Source: Chamaecyparis obtusa
Taxonomy: Eukaryota; Streptophyta; Pinopsida; Cupressales; Cupressaceae
DNA length: 64,000 bases
Reading direction: 5' to 3'
NCBI GenBank assembly: GCA_027943335.1
Contig: BSBK01014754.1
Span: 29,347-93,346, forward strand
The notes under the pieces are model-generated. The model had not been told where the DNA came from. It made no database searches and was given only the letters and a program-made list of their open reading frames with translations. The translations under genes were made by a program, and so were the position numbers. This document shows positions 10,222 through 22,010 of the stretch, in pieces (position 1 is the stretch's first letter; the number at the start of each line of letters is the position of its first letter).

Positions 10222-12598
10222 GAGGCTAACGCTGGTATGGATTAAGCCAAGCCAAGGCCTCTTCCATGGCTCTGACAGTCAACACCATGTCATCTGGTAC
10301 ATTTGAATTCAAATTCTGGGGTTGATCAACATCATTATCACTATTATGATTAATTGCAGAAGCGGGGGGCCTTCCAGTGAGATCCAACCTGCAAACGGGG
10401 CACTGCCCTCACGAAATGTTGCAGGGCTGGACTCATTGTTCTTCCATGGTTCCAGAACTCCTCTTCATCCATCATTATGTGGAATGAATGATTTCGATTC
10501 ACTGGTATCCTGCCAATTTTTACAATTTTAAATCTTCGTTAGAGGCCATCAAAATCTTAGGAAGTATTCAATTTTTTATTTTTTTTATTGAAAACTCTTC
10601 AAAACACTTTTTTCGATCCATAATTTGTGATAGAAAAGTTTATCTAATGAAATATTAATAAATATTGATTCCTAGATAACTATTGTGGTTGGCCCACAGA
10701 TTCTTTAGTAGAAATTAGAGATAAGGAGGCACCACTTCTCAAGCTCTTCAAAATAGATTTGTGAAAAAAAAAATTAAATAATAATAAAAAAGAAAACTTT
10801 AATATATGAAATAATTAATTGTAATTAACGATATCAAATTTCTAGAGTTCATATTGTTGAATGATTGTTGTTTTTTAATTAGATTGGGTGAGTATTTTTG
10901 GCAACAATGTTTCAGATCATACTATGATGACGAAGTGATAGTTTTTTACATCAATCTTTGATCTGATTCATAATTTGATTAAAAATATATAACTGGTAAA
11001 AAACTAATAAATAATTGATCTTTAGATAACTATTGTGGCTGGGCCATGGATTCTTTAGTAGAACCACTGACATGGATGCACAACCCTCAAGCTCTCCCAA
11101 ATTGTCTTATGGAAAATTTTCTAAATAATAAATGGTAAAATGGGCAATTAATACTGGATGTGGCTAAGCTCCATCCAAAATGCACCTTTGATCAAAAAAC
11201 AAAAAACTGAAAACACAACAGATTTTCACAAAATTTTCAGCATTTGTTCTTCATGATCTGCACATTTTGTGATCGAAAATCATATTGTTTTTTACAGTTT
11301 TAAATCTTCATTAGAGCCCATCAAAATCATATTGTTTTTTAATTAATTAGATTGGGGGAGTTTTTTTGCGGCAATGTTTCAGATCATATTATGATGACGA
11401 AGTGATAGTTTTTTATATCAATCTTTGATCTGATTCATAATTTGATTAAAAATATATAACTGGTAAAAAATTAATAAATAATTGATCTTTAGATAACTAT
11501 TGTGGCTGGCCCATAGATTCTTTAGTTGAACCACTGACATGGAGGCACAACCCTCAAACTCTCCCATATTGTCTTATGGAAAATTTTCTAAATAATAAAT
11601 GGTAAAATGGGCAAAATGCTATAATATTTCTACAATTTATATTGTTGATTCTTGATGTTTTTGGATTAGATTCTGTGAAAGTTGTTTGCATCAGCAATTA
11701 GGACCACACTTCTGATGGAGAGGGATTTCTTGCATCAAGTTTATGATCTGAAATATTGATGCAAAAAACACTCACTCCATCAGAAATATGAGCTAAAAAG
11801 TTGATGCATAAAACTTTCATCCATCTATTCAAAATGAAGTGAGTATTTTGCACCAATGTTTCTGATCCAAGATGTTAAAAAACTCTCATTCCATTATACT
11901 AGTGTGAAACTCTCACACAATGTAATCTTAAAATAAAATGTTCTAACAACATGAACTGTAAAAATTTGAAATCATTTGCAATTGATTATTTATATACTTA
12001 CTTTTCTTTTTTACTATTATTATTTTAAAAAAAATAAGTCAATTTAAAAAAGTGGTATCTCTTTATTTCTGATTTCTAAAGAAACTCTATAATCAAAGTA
12101 CGATAATTATGTAAGAATTAAATATTATTTATTAATTTTCAAATACAAAATATTGATACAAAATCTAATCTTAAAACAACAGCAATTCTACAAGGAGCAA
12201 TGTTGACCAAATTTCAAAAAAATGAAAAATATACAGATTTTTGCAAAATTTTTGCTATCTGTTTTTCGTGATCTGCATATTTTATGGTCAAAAACCACAA
12301 AAAAAATTGCAAAAAAATCAATATTTTCTGAAAAAAAAAAAAAAAATTTAACATTTTTTAATCTTTGATAATTTTTTTGTAAGAAACTTAGCGGCTGCCA
12401 TTCTACAGCATGGGGGGCACAATTACTTGATCCTCCATGCCAAATCAGGTTACAGAGCTCCTAATTAATCTGATCAAAGTGATATAATAAACAGTAAGGA
12501 GTTAAAAACCTATTGGAAAGATTGTAGGGTCCGCTTCGAAGCCTTTCTGCGAACAACTCATATTCCTCAGGCGATGGGTGTGGATCGTGAGGCGATCA
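10222..12598 (-). pseudogene. RING-H2 E3 ligase pseudogene (copy 1 of the duplicated gene)
   Basis: Paralogue of the gene at 30882-33085. The last exon (10222-10520) lacks 293 bp that in the intact gene cover the RING domain and the region before it. The joint at about 10409 lies at a GCCC tetranucleotide that flanks the missing segment on both sides in the intact copy (31064-31067 and 31357-31360). Because 293 is not a multiple of three, the frame is also lost. The middle exon survives only in part (about 12512-12598). A second deletion fused it to sequence equivalent to 33290 in copy 2, removing the 5' exon and promoter region. It cannot make a RING protein. Confidence 0.85.
10560..11635. 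repeat. Threefold repeat inside the pseudogene intron
   Basis: Three diverged units occur at about 10560-10860, 10870-11160 and 11330-11635. Shared sentences include TAGATAACTATTGTGGCTGG, ATTCTTTAGTAGAAC and a GATCTGATTCATAATTTGAT-like run. The intact paralogue has one unit at 31500-31800. Confidence 0.75.
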
Positions 12599-12599
12599 G

Positions 12600-14914
12600 A
12601 TTACTGTAAATATTTTTTCATATTTGTCGGTGTTGAATTCTGTAAATATTAGTTGGCATCAGATTACTAAATACTTATGTTTGGATGTTTATTCCAAGTG
12701 GATGAGATCTTGTGAAACCTTTAAAAAGGCTGGGTTTCACTGAGGTGGCTTTAGAAAAATTAATGGGCATTGTTTCAAGTTGGGGGGAGTATTTTATGTT
12801 GGGTGGTTTTAGGTTTGTTTGGTTTGTCAGAATTATATAATATTCGGTTTTAGTAATATTGGGATTTGTCAATTCAGGAAGTTTAAATTCGTAAAATAGT
12901 TTTTGGAATATGGCTGGAATCTTTTGGCTCAGTTGGAAATGATAAAAAACGGTCATAGAATTAAAAAAATGACCATACAAAGAGCAGATATAACCACGTT
13001 TTGATCCAATATATCTGCACAAGGGTAAAACAGCTAAATATTTCAATGGGGAGACCTCCACACAAGTGCAAAACAACAAAATAACATGATCAGATATGTG
13101 GACGAGAGAGGGAAAAGATCAACCGTCAATTTGTGGACCCGAAAATTTTATAAAATTTGATTTATCAGAAAGTGGAATTGGAATTGGTTTTCCAATTCCA
13201 CCTTTTGAGATGGAAGATTCATATGTGGGTGATTTTATGAATTTTGTAATGTAATTTAAGTTTATTAAAGTTTTGAAATTTGTAATATTGAGTGTCATAA
13301 ATTTATTATTTTGTATATTTAATTTTAGTAAATATATAAATATAAAGTGTAAAAAAAATGATATGCAATAGGTTGAAATGTTTTAGATCAAATATCTACT
13401 ATTTAATGTATACAGAATTTCAATCAAATTATTGCAAATGCTAATTTTTAAATTTTCTTACACTAAAATTTTCAAAATGTATGTGAAAAATTTCTAGAAT
13501 AGCTTATGGTCAATAAGTTTTATGGAATAATTGTGGGAAACATATAAAACTAAGTTTTGTTTGTGTGTGTATGTTATTAGGTTTTTATTAATGTTTCAAA
13601 TCATACAGGTCCCTCCTTCAACACGGCTGCTCCAAATTACAAATTAATAAGAATTTTTTAATTTTAATATCAAGAAAAAATTCTTATTAATCCAGTAGCA
13701 TTTAATTTTTACTTCACTAGATTTTCGATTCCTGAAGATTTTTCATAATACTCTACCCTAATATATTTTAAATAATAAAACTAAAAAGCTTTTTCTTATT
13801 ACCATGTGTTTTACCATATTTTAAATGATAAAACTCAACATAACATGTATGTAATTTTAATATTTGTTATAAATGATATTAATTAAACTAATTGTTCAAA
13901 AAATTAACATTATTATAGTGAATGTTAAAAATATTACTAGCTAAACAATTAAAAAAATTTAAAATATTATATCACTAAGTACCATCTCAACTAGCATACA
14001 AATATTATATCACAAATTACCATTACCAATTGTTTTAAAATATTCTATTTAACCACATGATGCTAAAAATTCCATATATTCTCGTTTTAATTCACATTTT
14101 CATTTATATATTTGCACAATGAGGTTGAAGATTTCTTAGATTAAAATGGTTCCTTTATTAGGAAAAGACCCACTATAGAATATTGCTTTCCTTAGTGGTA
14201 AACGCTTTAATTTTAGAGAAAAACATGAAAAGTAAGATTCTTGAATCTAACCCACAACTTGCTTTGAAAGAAGTGACTTATTGGTCTAATAGCGTGGCGT
14301 ATCAATTAAGTTGTGTATCTTAGCTTATTTATTCCATAGGCGTGCAAATTAATCCATCAAGTCTAATAATATAAGGTTAAGGAATATGTATATAAGGTTA
14401 TTGGAAAATTGAAGATGTGATGTAAAGTGGTTTTTTTTGGTTTTATAAATATTTTTTTAAGCAATTGCAAAGAAGTTTTTAGTGTGAGATAACTTTTTTT
14501 TGTGTCGAGTATTTTGAAGGGAAGTCTATAGGCTAATTATAATAAGCAATCATACTTTAAAACTATAATTATTTATTGAATAATTGATTTAAAATTAGTA
14601 TATATATTTAATAATATCTAAGAGATGTTCGACAAATATTTTTCTCAAGACATCTTTTTAAAAAAATCAATTTTTCGCATTAAGATGTAATAGGCATTTC
14701 GAAAATGATATCTCTTATCATACTTTATATAACATTAAAAATAGACATGTGCTAGTAGCATCCGCAATACAACCAAAAATATTAAACACATTTAGTTATG
14801 ATTATATAATACTATATTATTAAATTATTAAATATAATAATTTTAATATCACTTATAAAAAACATGATAATGTTATTAATATTAATATAATATATAATAT
14901 TATAATTAATATTT
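12600..14914. other. AT-rich intergenic sequence
   Basis: I see no gene. An open frame of 134 codons on the minus strand (12675-13079) has no counterpart in copy 2 and no recognisable motif. From about 13730 on the sequence matches copy 2 (33640 onwards). Around 14180-14260 there is a tRNA-like sentence (see findings). Confidence 0.5.
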
Positions 14915-14919
14915 AATAA

Positions 14920-15240
14920 TGTTGAGGTTTTAGGATCATTGCAAATGTAATAACACTATCCGATTGTATGTGTTTTCCAAATGCATCAATCTCTTGTATA
15001 TATACAAGGCAAAGACAAGAAGAGACATGTCCCTTCATGGGACATGTCTCTTCATTAATCTATTTTAATTAACTATATAGTTATTATAAGAATAAATATA
15101 GATTAACTATATATATGCATATTAATATATAAATAATATTAATTATTATATATATTAATATATATGTGTGTAATAAATCATTTCTCATAATAATCATATA
15201 GTCAGTTTTATTTATCTGATTGATTCTACATACATCAACA
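14920..15240. mobile_element. Solo LTR, 321 bp
   Basis: Starts TGTTGAGG and ends CATCAACA (6-bp terminal inverted repeat TGTTGA/TCAACA), flanked by the direct repeat AATAA (14915-14919 and 15241-15245). Copy 2 of the duplicated block lacks it and reads straight through (60160-60185), which confirms both ends. It contains a perfect 14-bp hairpin at 15020-15052. The length fits a small Copia- or TRIM-type LTR; the family is not identified. Confidence 0.85.
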
Positions 15241-15245
15241 AATAA

Positions 15246-17150
15246 TATATTATTATGTTTAAGGCTAGGAATAAGGGTAGAGACGAAAATGTGTTTGAAG
15301 GACCACAAATGGACCACTGAGAGGGGGGTGAATCAGTGGTCTTCAAAAAATTTCTTCTTCAAATCTCTATTCTACTCAACTAAATGGATGATCAATAGTC
15401 ATGCAAAGAAATGATAACAATTTAAGCACATACAAGACATTCATAAATAGACACAAAATATAGAAGGAAAACCCACAATGGGGAAAAACCTTGATGAGAA
15501 TAGTTGCTAGAGACTATTTCTCTAATCCAACCTCACTATGTAAAACAATTTGATTACATTCTTTTATGAGCACTGACCCCAAACTCAAGAACACAAAATT
15601 TTGTATTTATGGACACATATCTAAATGAGCACCTTTCCTTGATCAAAGCACCCACTCTGATTAAAAGAATACAATGAGAAGGTTTCAAAAACAATATGGT
15701 TACCTTGTTACAAATACAATTTTTTAACTCTTTCCTCTTGCTTCACTTCTACATACACTTAATCTCTTTCTTTTTGTTGCAATGTAGAGCTCTTTTTACA
15801 CTGCACTCACAGTTGCAAACACCTCCATGGTTTCAACTCTTTGTTGCTACAAGAGGTCTTCTTTCAAATTTGCATCATGTTTTTTTTTTGTTTTGTTTTT
15901 TCAGTTGTTACTGCATGTGTGAAAATTGCACCTATTAAAAAGACACAACACTTCAATAAAACATTACGGATTAATGATAAACAAATAAACAATCAATGAA
16001 TATATCATCAATCAAGCGATTTACTGCCTTCTAGGAGACGTGAGTATGGTATTCTCATATTTAACCAAGATTAGTGGCAATGCAACGCCTAAACGAAGGA
16101 TTTTAATGCAAAAATGATTGAAATGAATGCAAGATTTAATCTATATTTTTGTGATTTTCAATGCAATAACATGACTTAATCTAGATGAAAATAATCTAAG
16201 CTTGATAACAATAAAAATGAAACTAAGATATGAATGCAAAAGAAAATAAATGATAGCAATTGATCTCAAAATGACACAACCTCTCAAGAACTCGACAATA
16301 TAGCAATGTTTTTCTCAAGATTGCACCCTTATTTGTGAAGAATTGAGGGTCGTTTATATAGAAAATCTAAGTTTGAGAACTCATGGAAAAGCCAAAAATC
16401 AGTCCTTGATTAACTTGAATTGATTCACAAGTAATTAGGGAATTTTAAAAATAGTCAACCAGTAATGATCATGCAAATCTCCTTTTAACTCATAATTGGA
16501 AGTTGAGATCACTCCAATCTTCTTTTAACTCACAATCACATGTTGAGTTTAGAAACTTAACAAAATGAGTCCAAGAGTTGATTTTGAGTTAACCGATCTT
16601 CTAATTTTTGCATAGATAATTATGAGTTTATTTAATTTCCATGTGTTTTATTCTCAACTCACTTGACTTAGTTTAAAAATAATTAATTTATGGGTTAATC
16701 AATTATTTAATAAAACTTTATCCAAAATCATATTATTAAATTTGACAATTCAAATTAATCAATTAAATAAATATTCAAACAATTATTTTAGACTTTTTGA
16801 TTAATTGTCAAATAAATAATATTAATTAAGACTAATTTAATTAAATATAATTAAAGTGATTAAGTGGATCAATGGAGTTTAATTAATTAAATATTTAGCA
16901 TATTCAGTCAATTGCACTTAGGATAAATAAAATAATATCATTTATCGCCAAATAATATTTAATTAGGGATAATTAGGATAGATTAGGAATATTTAGGAAT
17001 ATTTTTCGATGCAGATTTATGATAAAATCGATTAGGGTTTTGATAACCTGATGTGTAGATGTGCCTGAGGTTAGGACTTTAGGGTCGATTTCGATCGATT
17101 TGATAATGTAGGAGGTTAATGGTACTGAAGCCCATTTTTGGGGCATTAAA
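15246..17150 (-). repeat. 3' LTR and flank of a minus-strand Tat element, copy 1
   Basis: On the minus strand a polypurine tract (17151-17166, AAGAGGGGC followed by A residues) is followed by the LTR start at 17150. The start is clearer in copy 2, where it reads TGTAATACCCC. The LTR extends to lower coordinates. Where it ends is unclear: 15246-15950 carries the GAGAGGGGGGTGAATCAG hairpin and may be a separate repeat. No coding sequence is seen. Confidence 0.6.
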
Positions 17151-18291
17151 TTTTGCCCCTCTTTGAATTACTATACAAAGCGCAGTGGTTCAAAGATAAA
17201 TCTATTTGTTGATGCACGGACTTAGTTATGCGATGGAGAAATTGATCCTGGTTTGATGAACCAATTTCGAGATAGAAATCGATTGAAATATTTGAAGATG
17301 TTGATTCAAGTCCTGATTGACCAAAGAATCAAAGGTGATGTCAACAGTAGCAACTTTGAACCTATGATTACGAAGAAGTGATAAAATGCCTTATTCTGAA
17401 CCTATGATTATGAGGAATTGAATATCCTGACTCCAAACTTGCTTATCTAAAGGAATCAAAAGGATACCAACTCTGAACCCTTCAGTTACCGAGAATCAAG
17501 GAAATAACATATCTGAACCGATCATTACGAAGAACAGATACAGTTTACAATATTAAGAGAATACCATATTGATATAGATTTTGATGAATCTAATATGCCC
17601 CAAGCAACGAGGACTTTGGCGAATCGACAATTAGACTTGGTTGTTGTCTTAATTGCTGAAGAAGATTTGAAAAAGGAGCATATTTGATAATGGTTGATGA
17701 TATAGAATACCATGCCCCCTTCGGGATTATAATCAAAATTTGGCAAGAAAGCCAATTTGAATTGATGTGAAGCAATGTGATCGATTGTAGAAGTGGTTGT
17801 ACACATCTAGGGACACGTTCCACATCCTGTAGAGGTTAAGTTGACCAAGTTTGACTAGGGTTGACCATGAGTAGACCATGGTTGACCAAGTTGGAATGTT
17901 GAGAGTTTGATGTTAGATGATCAAATAGGTTGAGATCTAGATTCTTGTGATGTCGTGAAGGTCGATTATGCAAGAAGTCGGCCATCTTAGGTCCAAAATT
18001 TTAAATTGCATTTTTGACAAGTGAAACGATCTCAGATTTTTATTTTGATCTTGAAAATGGATTTAGGATGTTGAAATTAGCTAGGGGTGTTTTTTTCACG
18101 CCAATCGGAGCACTTTGAAAAATTAGGTCAAAACCTATATAAGGCCGAAAGGGGTCATTTTCAAATCGTTTATTCCGTTTGGCTTTTGAAACTTGTGGAG
18201 CCCTCTGAGTGTGAAAATGGTGGTCCCAGTGTCTTCACATCGATTCAAGCGATCTCATTGATTTTAACGACCTCGACAGTACGGAAACCCG
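17151..18291 (-). mobile_element. 3' internal region of a Tat element, copy 1
   Basis: Reverse-complement sequence aligns with 7916-8790 of the first Tat element: the segments around GACCTAATTTTTCAAA and CACCCCTA-n-CTAATTTCAAC correspond to 8100-8150. Order on the minus strand: exon 1 region of the antisense gene, TATA box (18136-18144 on plus), GGTTGACCA-type repeats near 17830-17890, pre-polypurine repeats 17350-17540, polypurine tract. The rest of the element is missing to the right. It carries no gene of its own. Confidence 0.7.
18136..18144 (+). promoter_or_regulatory. TATA-box candidate, antisense to Tat copy 1
   Basis: TATATAAGG within CCTATATAAGGCC, about 148 bp before a possible donor at 18292. 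The alignable sequence in the first Tat element precedes its antisense PMD gene. Confidence 0.45.
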
Positions 18292-18314
18292 GTGTATGTG
18301 TGTGTGTGGGAGTG

Positions 18315-21300
18315 TAATGCCCACCCTTGTCTCTACATATTTTGGATGGATAGGATTATTACTTTGATACTTTGGATTATATATTTGGACTATGTTATTT
18401 AATGATGGGACATTTGATTTCATATTTTTTTGGTTAATAGAGTTTATTATGAAATATGAAATAATTTGAAATAAAATGATGAATGATTAGAAATAAACTA
18501 TCTGTAAAATGTTTTACATTTGATTTATATAATGATGGATCTAACCCTGCTAACTCCTTATGTTAAGATGATTACACTGTTTGATGTGAGTGTAGGATGA
18601 GGAGAGGCAGTCGTAGTTACTTCTATGGGAGGTCCACATGATGTCGCACTCTCCCTCCTTGTTTGCCATTGTTTGTGTATATATATGTATATGCAAGTCA
18701 GTTGGTGATGTAGGATGCAGGTACCAGGCATCGTCTCCACCTGGCTACACAAGTTTGAGCGTGCCTTCAAAATCCTCAAACTGTTGTTGTGTGGAGATTT
18801 AACCAAGCTACTCTTGAGGTTACCCATGGACTTAGATATCTATTAGGCCGATAACCTAGTTGGTAAAGTATAATGTAGTTTATGTTGTGGTCTTGTGTTT
18901 CAATGTTGGTCTGAGTTTATGTTATGAGTTAGAATTAACCTTGTTTATATGTATAATAATTATTCTATAATTATTTTATAATTGTTTGTATATGTTATAT
19001 AGGTATGTGTATATGTGGGTGCGCACGCATATACCCATGCTTATATAAATAATAATATTTGTATATTTTTATTGATTGAGTAAATGGTATGTTCTTTATG
19101 ATAATTAAATAAGGGGAATTAAATAAAGTGTATAAATAAATAAAGAGTGAAATGATATTAACAATAGTAATAATAAAAGTAAATGCTTTTTTTGTAGTAA
19201 AACTAGCTATCTAGGAGGGAGTTGAACTTGAGACCTCCTAGGAGTTAGGCTAGTTGGTTTTCATGTGTGCTATGTACTTTCCTTGAGAGTTATTTGTTTG
19301 ACTTTCTTGCTATAGTTTTATTTTAAAGCTATTTTAATTAAATTTATTAAAACTTTGTTAAGTCATTTATGGGAATGATTTGGTTGTTCTTCCAACCAAC
19401 TATGGAAGTTTGAGAAGTTGCTTCCCATAAAGCAACTCCTCCAACTAAATAGTTGAAGGATAAATGTTTGTATTTTGGGGATTGAGGGGGAGTTGGAGGT
19501 TTTGGAAGGTTTTTAAAGTTTTCTACATTGATATTTTTCTGAAAGTTATTTGTAATTTTCTGTGAGATTGAGAGTGTTTTAGTTTGGAGGGAAAGTGTGT
19601 GGATTGCTTGGATTTTAATTTCCAGAGGAAGCTTTCCAGGAGGATACCATCTCACTCAAGGTTTGGAGGACTTGCAGAGGTGTGCTCCAGACATTGTGAA
19701 GTTTCTCCACAGGACTCCAAGTAGGATCTAGATCCAAGAAGAATCACCTTCTTGCCTATGTGTATTTGTGGGTGTTTATGTGTATTTTGGAAATCAATAG
19801 TGTGTTCTTATGATATTTCAATATTTTTTTTGGTTATATATGTTATGAATTAAATATTATTAAAAAAACATACTGTGTGCAGGAAGTTTAATGACATAGT
19901 TTATTTTCTTCGTCAAAACTCTTCCTAGAAGTCTATAATTAATTTTATGATTATAATTTGGTATATTTATTTGTGCATATGGGTGTGTGTTCTTAAATAT
20001 ATATATTATTCATATGATCTACAAATTTTATGTTGTGAAATGATTTGTAAATAAGATGATAATAAAAAATATATTAATAGTAATTAGACAAAGTATTCTA
20101 GTTTGTTTTTTATATACCCGTACTATATTATAAATAACTTTTGAACCAAACATTATTTAGAAAATCTCTCTGGTAAGAATGTGCGTAATTAGGTTTTGTC
20201 CAACATATATCAAAATTAGGAAGATCCAACGGTTCAAAAAAAAGTTATGCTTACCACACTGAGACTGTATTTTTTATGATAGTCATATAAATGTTTCTAG
20301 AAATAGTCAATGCATAGATCCCTGCAGGTTCATTAGTTTATAGTACAATCTTCTACCCATCAATATTTATTGATTTATATATTACTTTTATTTTCTCTTT
20401 GGACCTAATGTGGAAATTTTAGAGTCATGGATTTTAGTGTTGGATAACTATTTGTCTTAGGGGTTTGGTTTGTATCTTCCAACTTTGATCATGGTCTTTG
20501 TCTGCATCTTTTTACTTCTTTGAATGATTTATCTTATTGTTTTAAGTTGATCATAATATTTTACTTAAGGTGTCTTTAGTATGTTAGGGTTAGGTGTCTC
20601 TTTTTTATGGTTAAGGTTAGGGCTTGTCCTAGTGGTCTGAGTACATAGGAGAGATTCCTAAACCTTTGAAATAAAGCATTTGAAATATTGCAATTCTTTT
20701 GTCATGTTTTGGGTAGGGGACTAGGTACCCTAGGTGAGTGGCTCACCATAGGTGTCGGGACCCAAAGTGGTTGCCAAGAGATCCTATGGGTGAGTTTGTA
20801 ATCCAGTGATAACCTTAAAATTAACTTGGGAGGGGGGAAACAAAAGATAATGAAAGAAAATATATTAATGGTCACATAGTCTTGTTGGAGTACCGGGACC
20901 ATGGGTAACTGCCAGGATGGATCCTTATTCATAAAGGGAGGACCGGGGTTACATGGTTGCCAGGAAGGATCCCAAAATCTAGAACATGTGATGACACTCA
21001 CCTAGAGGGTATGCTAGAAACCTAACCCTTGTGATTAGTAATGTGATATCTTGTAATGTTTTGTATTTGTGTTCAAGTTAGGGTTTGTGGAACCTTAGAA
21101 TGCTTAGGGCCTTGTGAGTATCTTGGTTCTATCTCCTAGCATGGGGGGTGTAACTTTATCATTTTCACATGGTTGGGTGGCAAAAATCTTTCGAGGTCCT
21201 ATTCGTGGTTCGTGACTTGGATGCGTTCAATTTTATACATTGATGAAAATTTTTCTATTTTATATTATGTATTGTTGAAAAGGAAGATGAAAAGATATGT

Positions 21301-21842
21301 TGTAATTCTGTTAGGCCATTCATGTACTTGTTATTGTAATGATATTTATTATCATAAAAATGTAACTGAAAAGAAAAGCAATGTAATTGGGAGGGATAGT
21401 TCTAGTGTTGTTTCAAGGGTTGTTATTTGAAAGATCAAAGTTGGAAATATATAATGTAATGTTAAATTATCTTCTCTATCTCTCCTATGTTGCAATGAAA
21501 GGAAATGTTTATTATGCTATGGCTAAAATATAATTTGTAAAGAATAGCTACTCAATGTGTAGGAAAGAGAAATAAAATTGTATGAAGTAAGAAATATAAT
21601 TGTTAATGAAATGTTATTTTCTTACGCTATCTCTTAAGCTCTGAAATGTGAAAGTAAAGAAAAGAAATAAAATTCAATTTGGATAAGTAATATGTTAGTA
21701 AATGAATTCATTAAGGGAATCTTAAGGAATGTAAATGTAAATATATTAATGATGTAATATTAAAAATAAAAATAAAAATTGTTAGTTGCAATTTTTTGTC
21801 ATAAGACCCGATTCCTTATGGGTTCCCTGGCGGGGACATTAC
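18315..21842. mobile_element. Putative long LTR or LTR-like element, degenerate
   Basis: The segment starts TGTAATGCCC and ends GGGGACATTACA, an inverted terminal match (TGTAATG/CATTACA) of the kind LTRs have. It interrupts the sequence shared with copy 2 close to 18295. No target duplication is visible and 3.5 kb would be long for an LTR, so it may instead hold parts of two elements. No protein domain is readable. Three diverged units of a GGGACC...TTGCCA...GGATCC sentence occur at 20757-20975. Confidence 0.35.
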
Positions 21843-21846
21843 ACAA

Positions 21847-22010
21847 AGAGAGAGAGAGAGAGAGAGAGAGAGGAATATCTTGAGAGAGTGAGAAGGGATA
21901 GGAGGGGGGAGAGAGACATATTTTCAATAGAGAGATCTCAAAGATAGGGGTAGAGAGAGAGAGGAGAATATGACGATGAGATGAGGGATGATAGAGAGTG
22001 AGAGAGAAGA
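21847..22010 (+). repeat. GA microsatellite and GA-rich tract
   Basis: A perfect (AG)n run at 21847-21872 is followed by imperfect GAGAGA-rich sequence to about 22010. Confidence 0.95.

Larger units (their letters stand above)
9810..18295. repeat. Segmental duplication, copy 1
   Basis: This block aligns in direct orientation with 30455-34654 followed by 60009-63190. Shared parts, in the same order: the short tandem repeats, the RING gene 3' end and intron, an AT-rich stretch (13880-14920 against 33800-34654 and 60009-60175) and the minus-strand Tat end (15246-18291 against 60176-63188). Private differences: copy 1 has a 321-bp solo LTR, two deletions in the RING gene and a repeated intron; copy 2 has the 25.3-kb L1/CACTA insertion. 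Confidence 0.85.

Noticed and set aside
12675..13079. Minus-strand open frame of 134 codons
   Set aside because: No motif, not kept in the duplicated copy, and ordinary AT-rich composition.
17525..17823. Open frames in the Tat 3' region, with a similar one at 62429-62656
   Set aside because: The similarity is explained by the segmental duplication. They lie in the 3' untranslated repeats and show no domain.
18850..18920. tRNA-like A and B box pair
   Set aside because: The A-box-like CCTAGTTGGTAAAG is suggestive, but no cloverleaf can be folded and the B box is poor. Not called as a tRNA.
20702..21001. Minus-strand open frame of 99 codons
   Set aside because: Translation of three diverged copies of a non-coding sentence; no domain.
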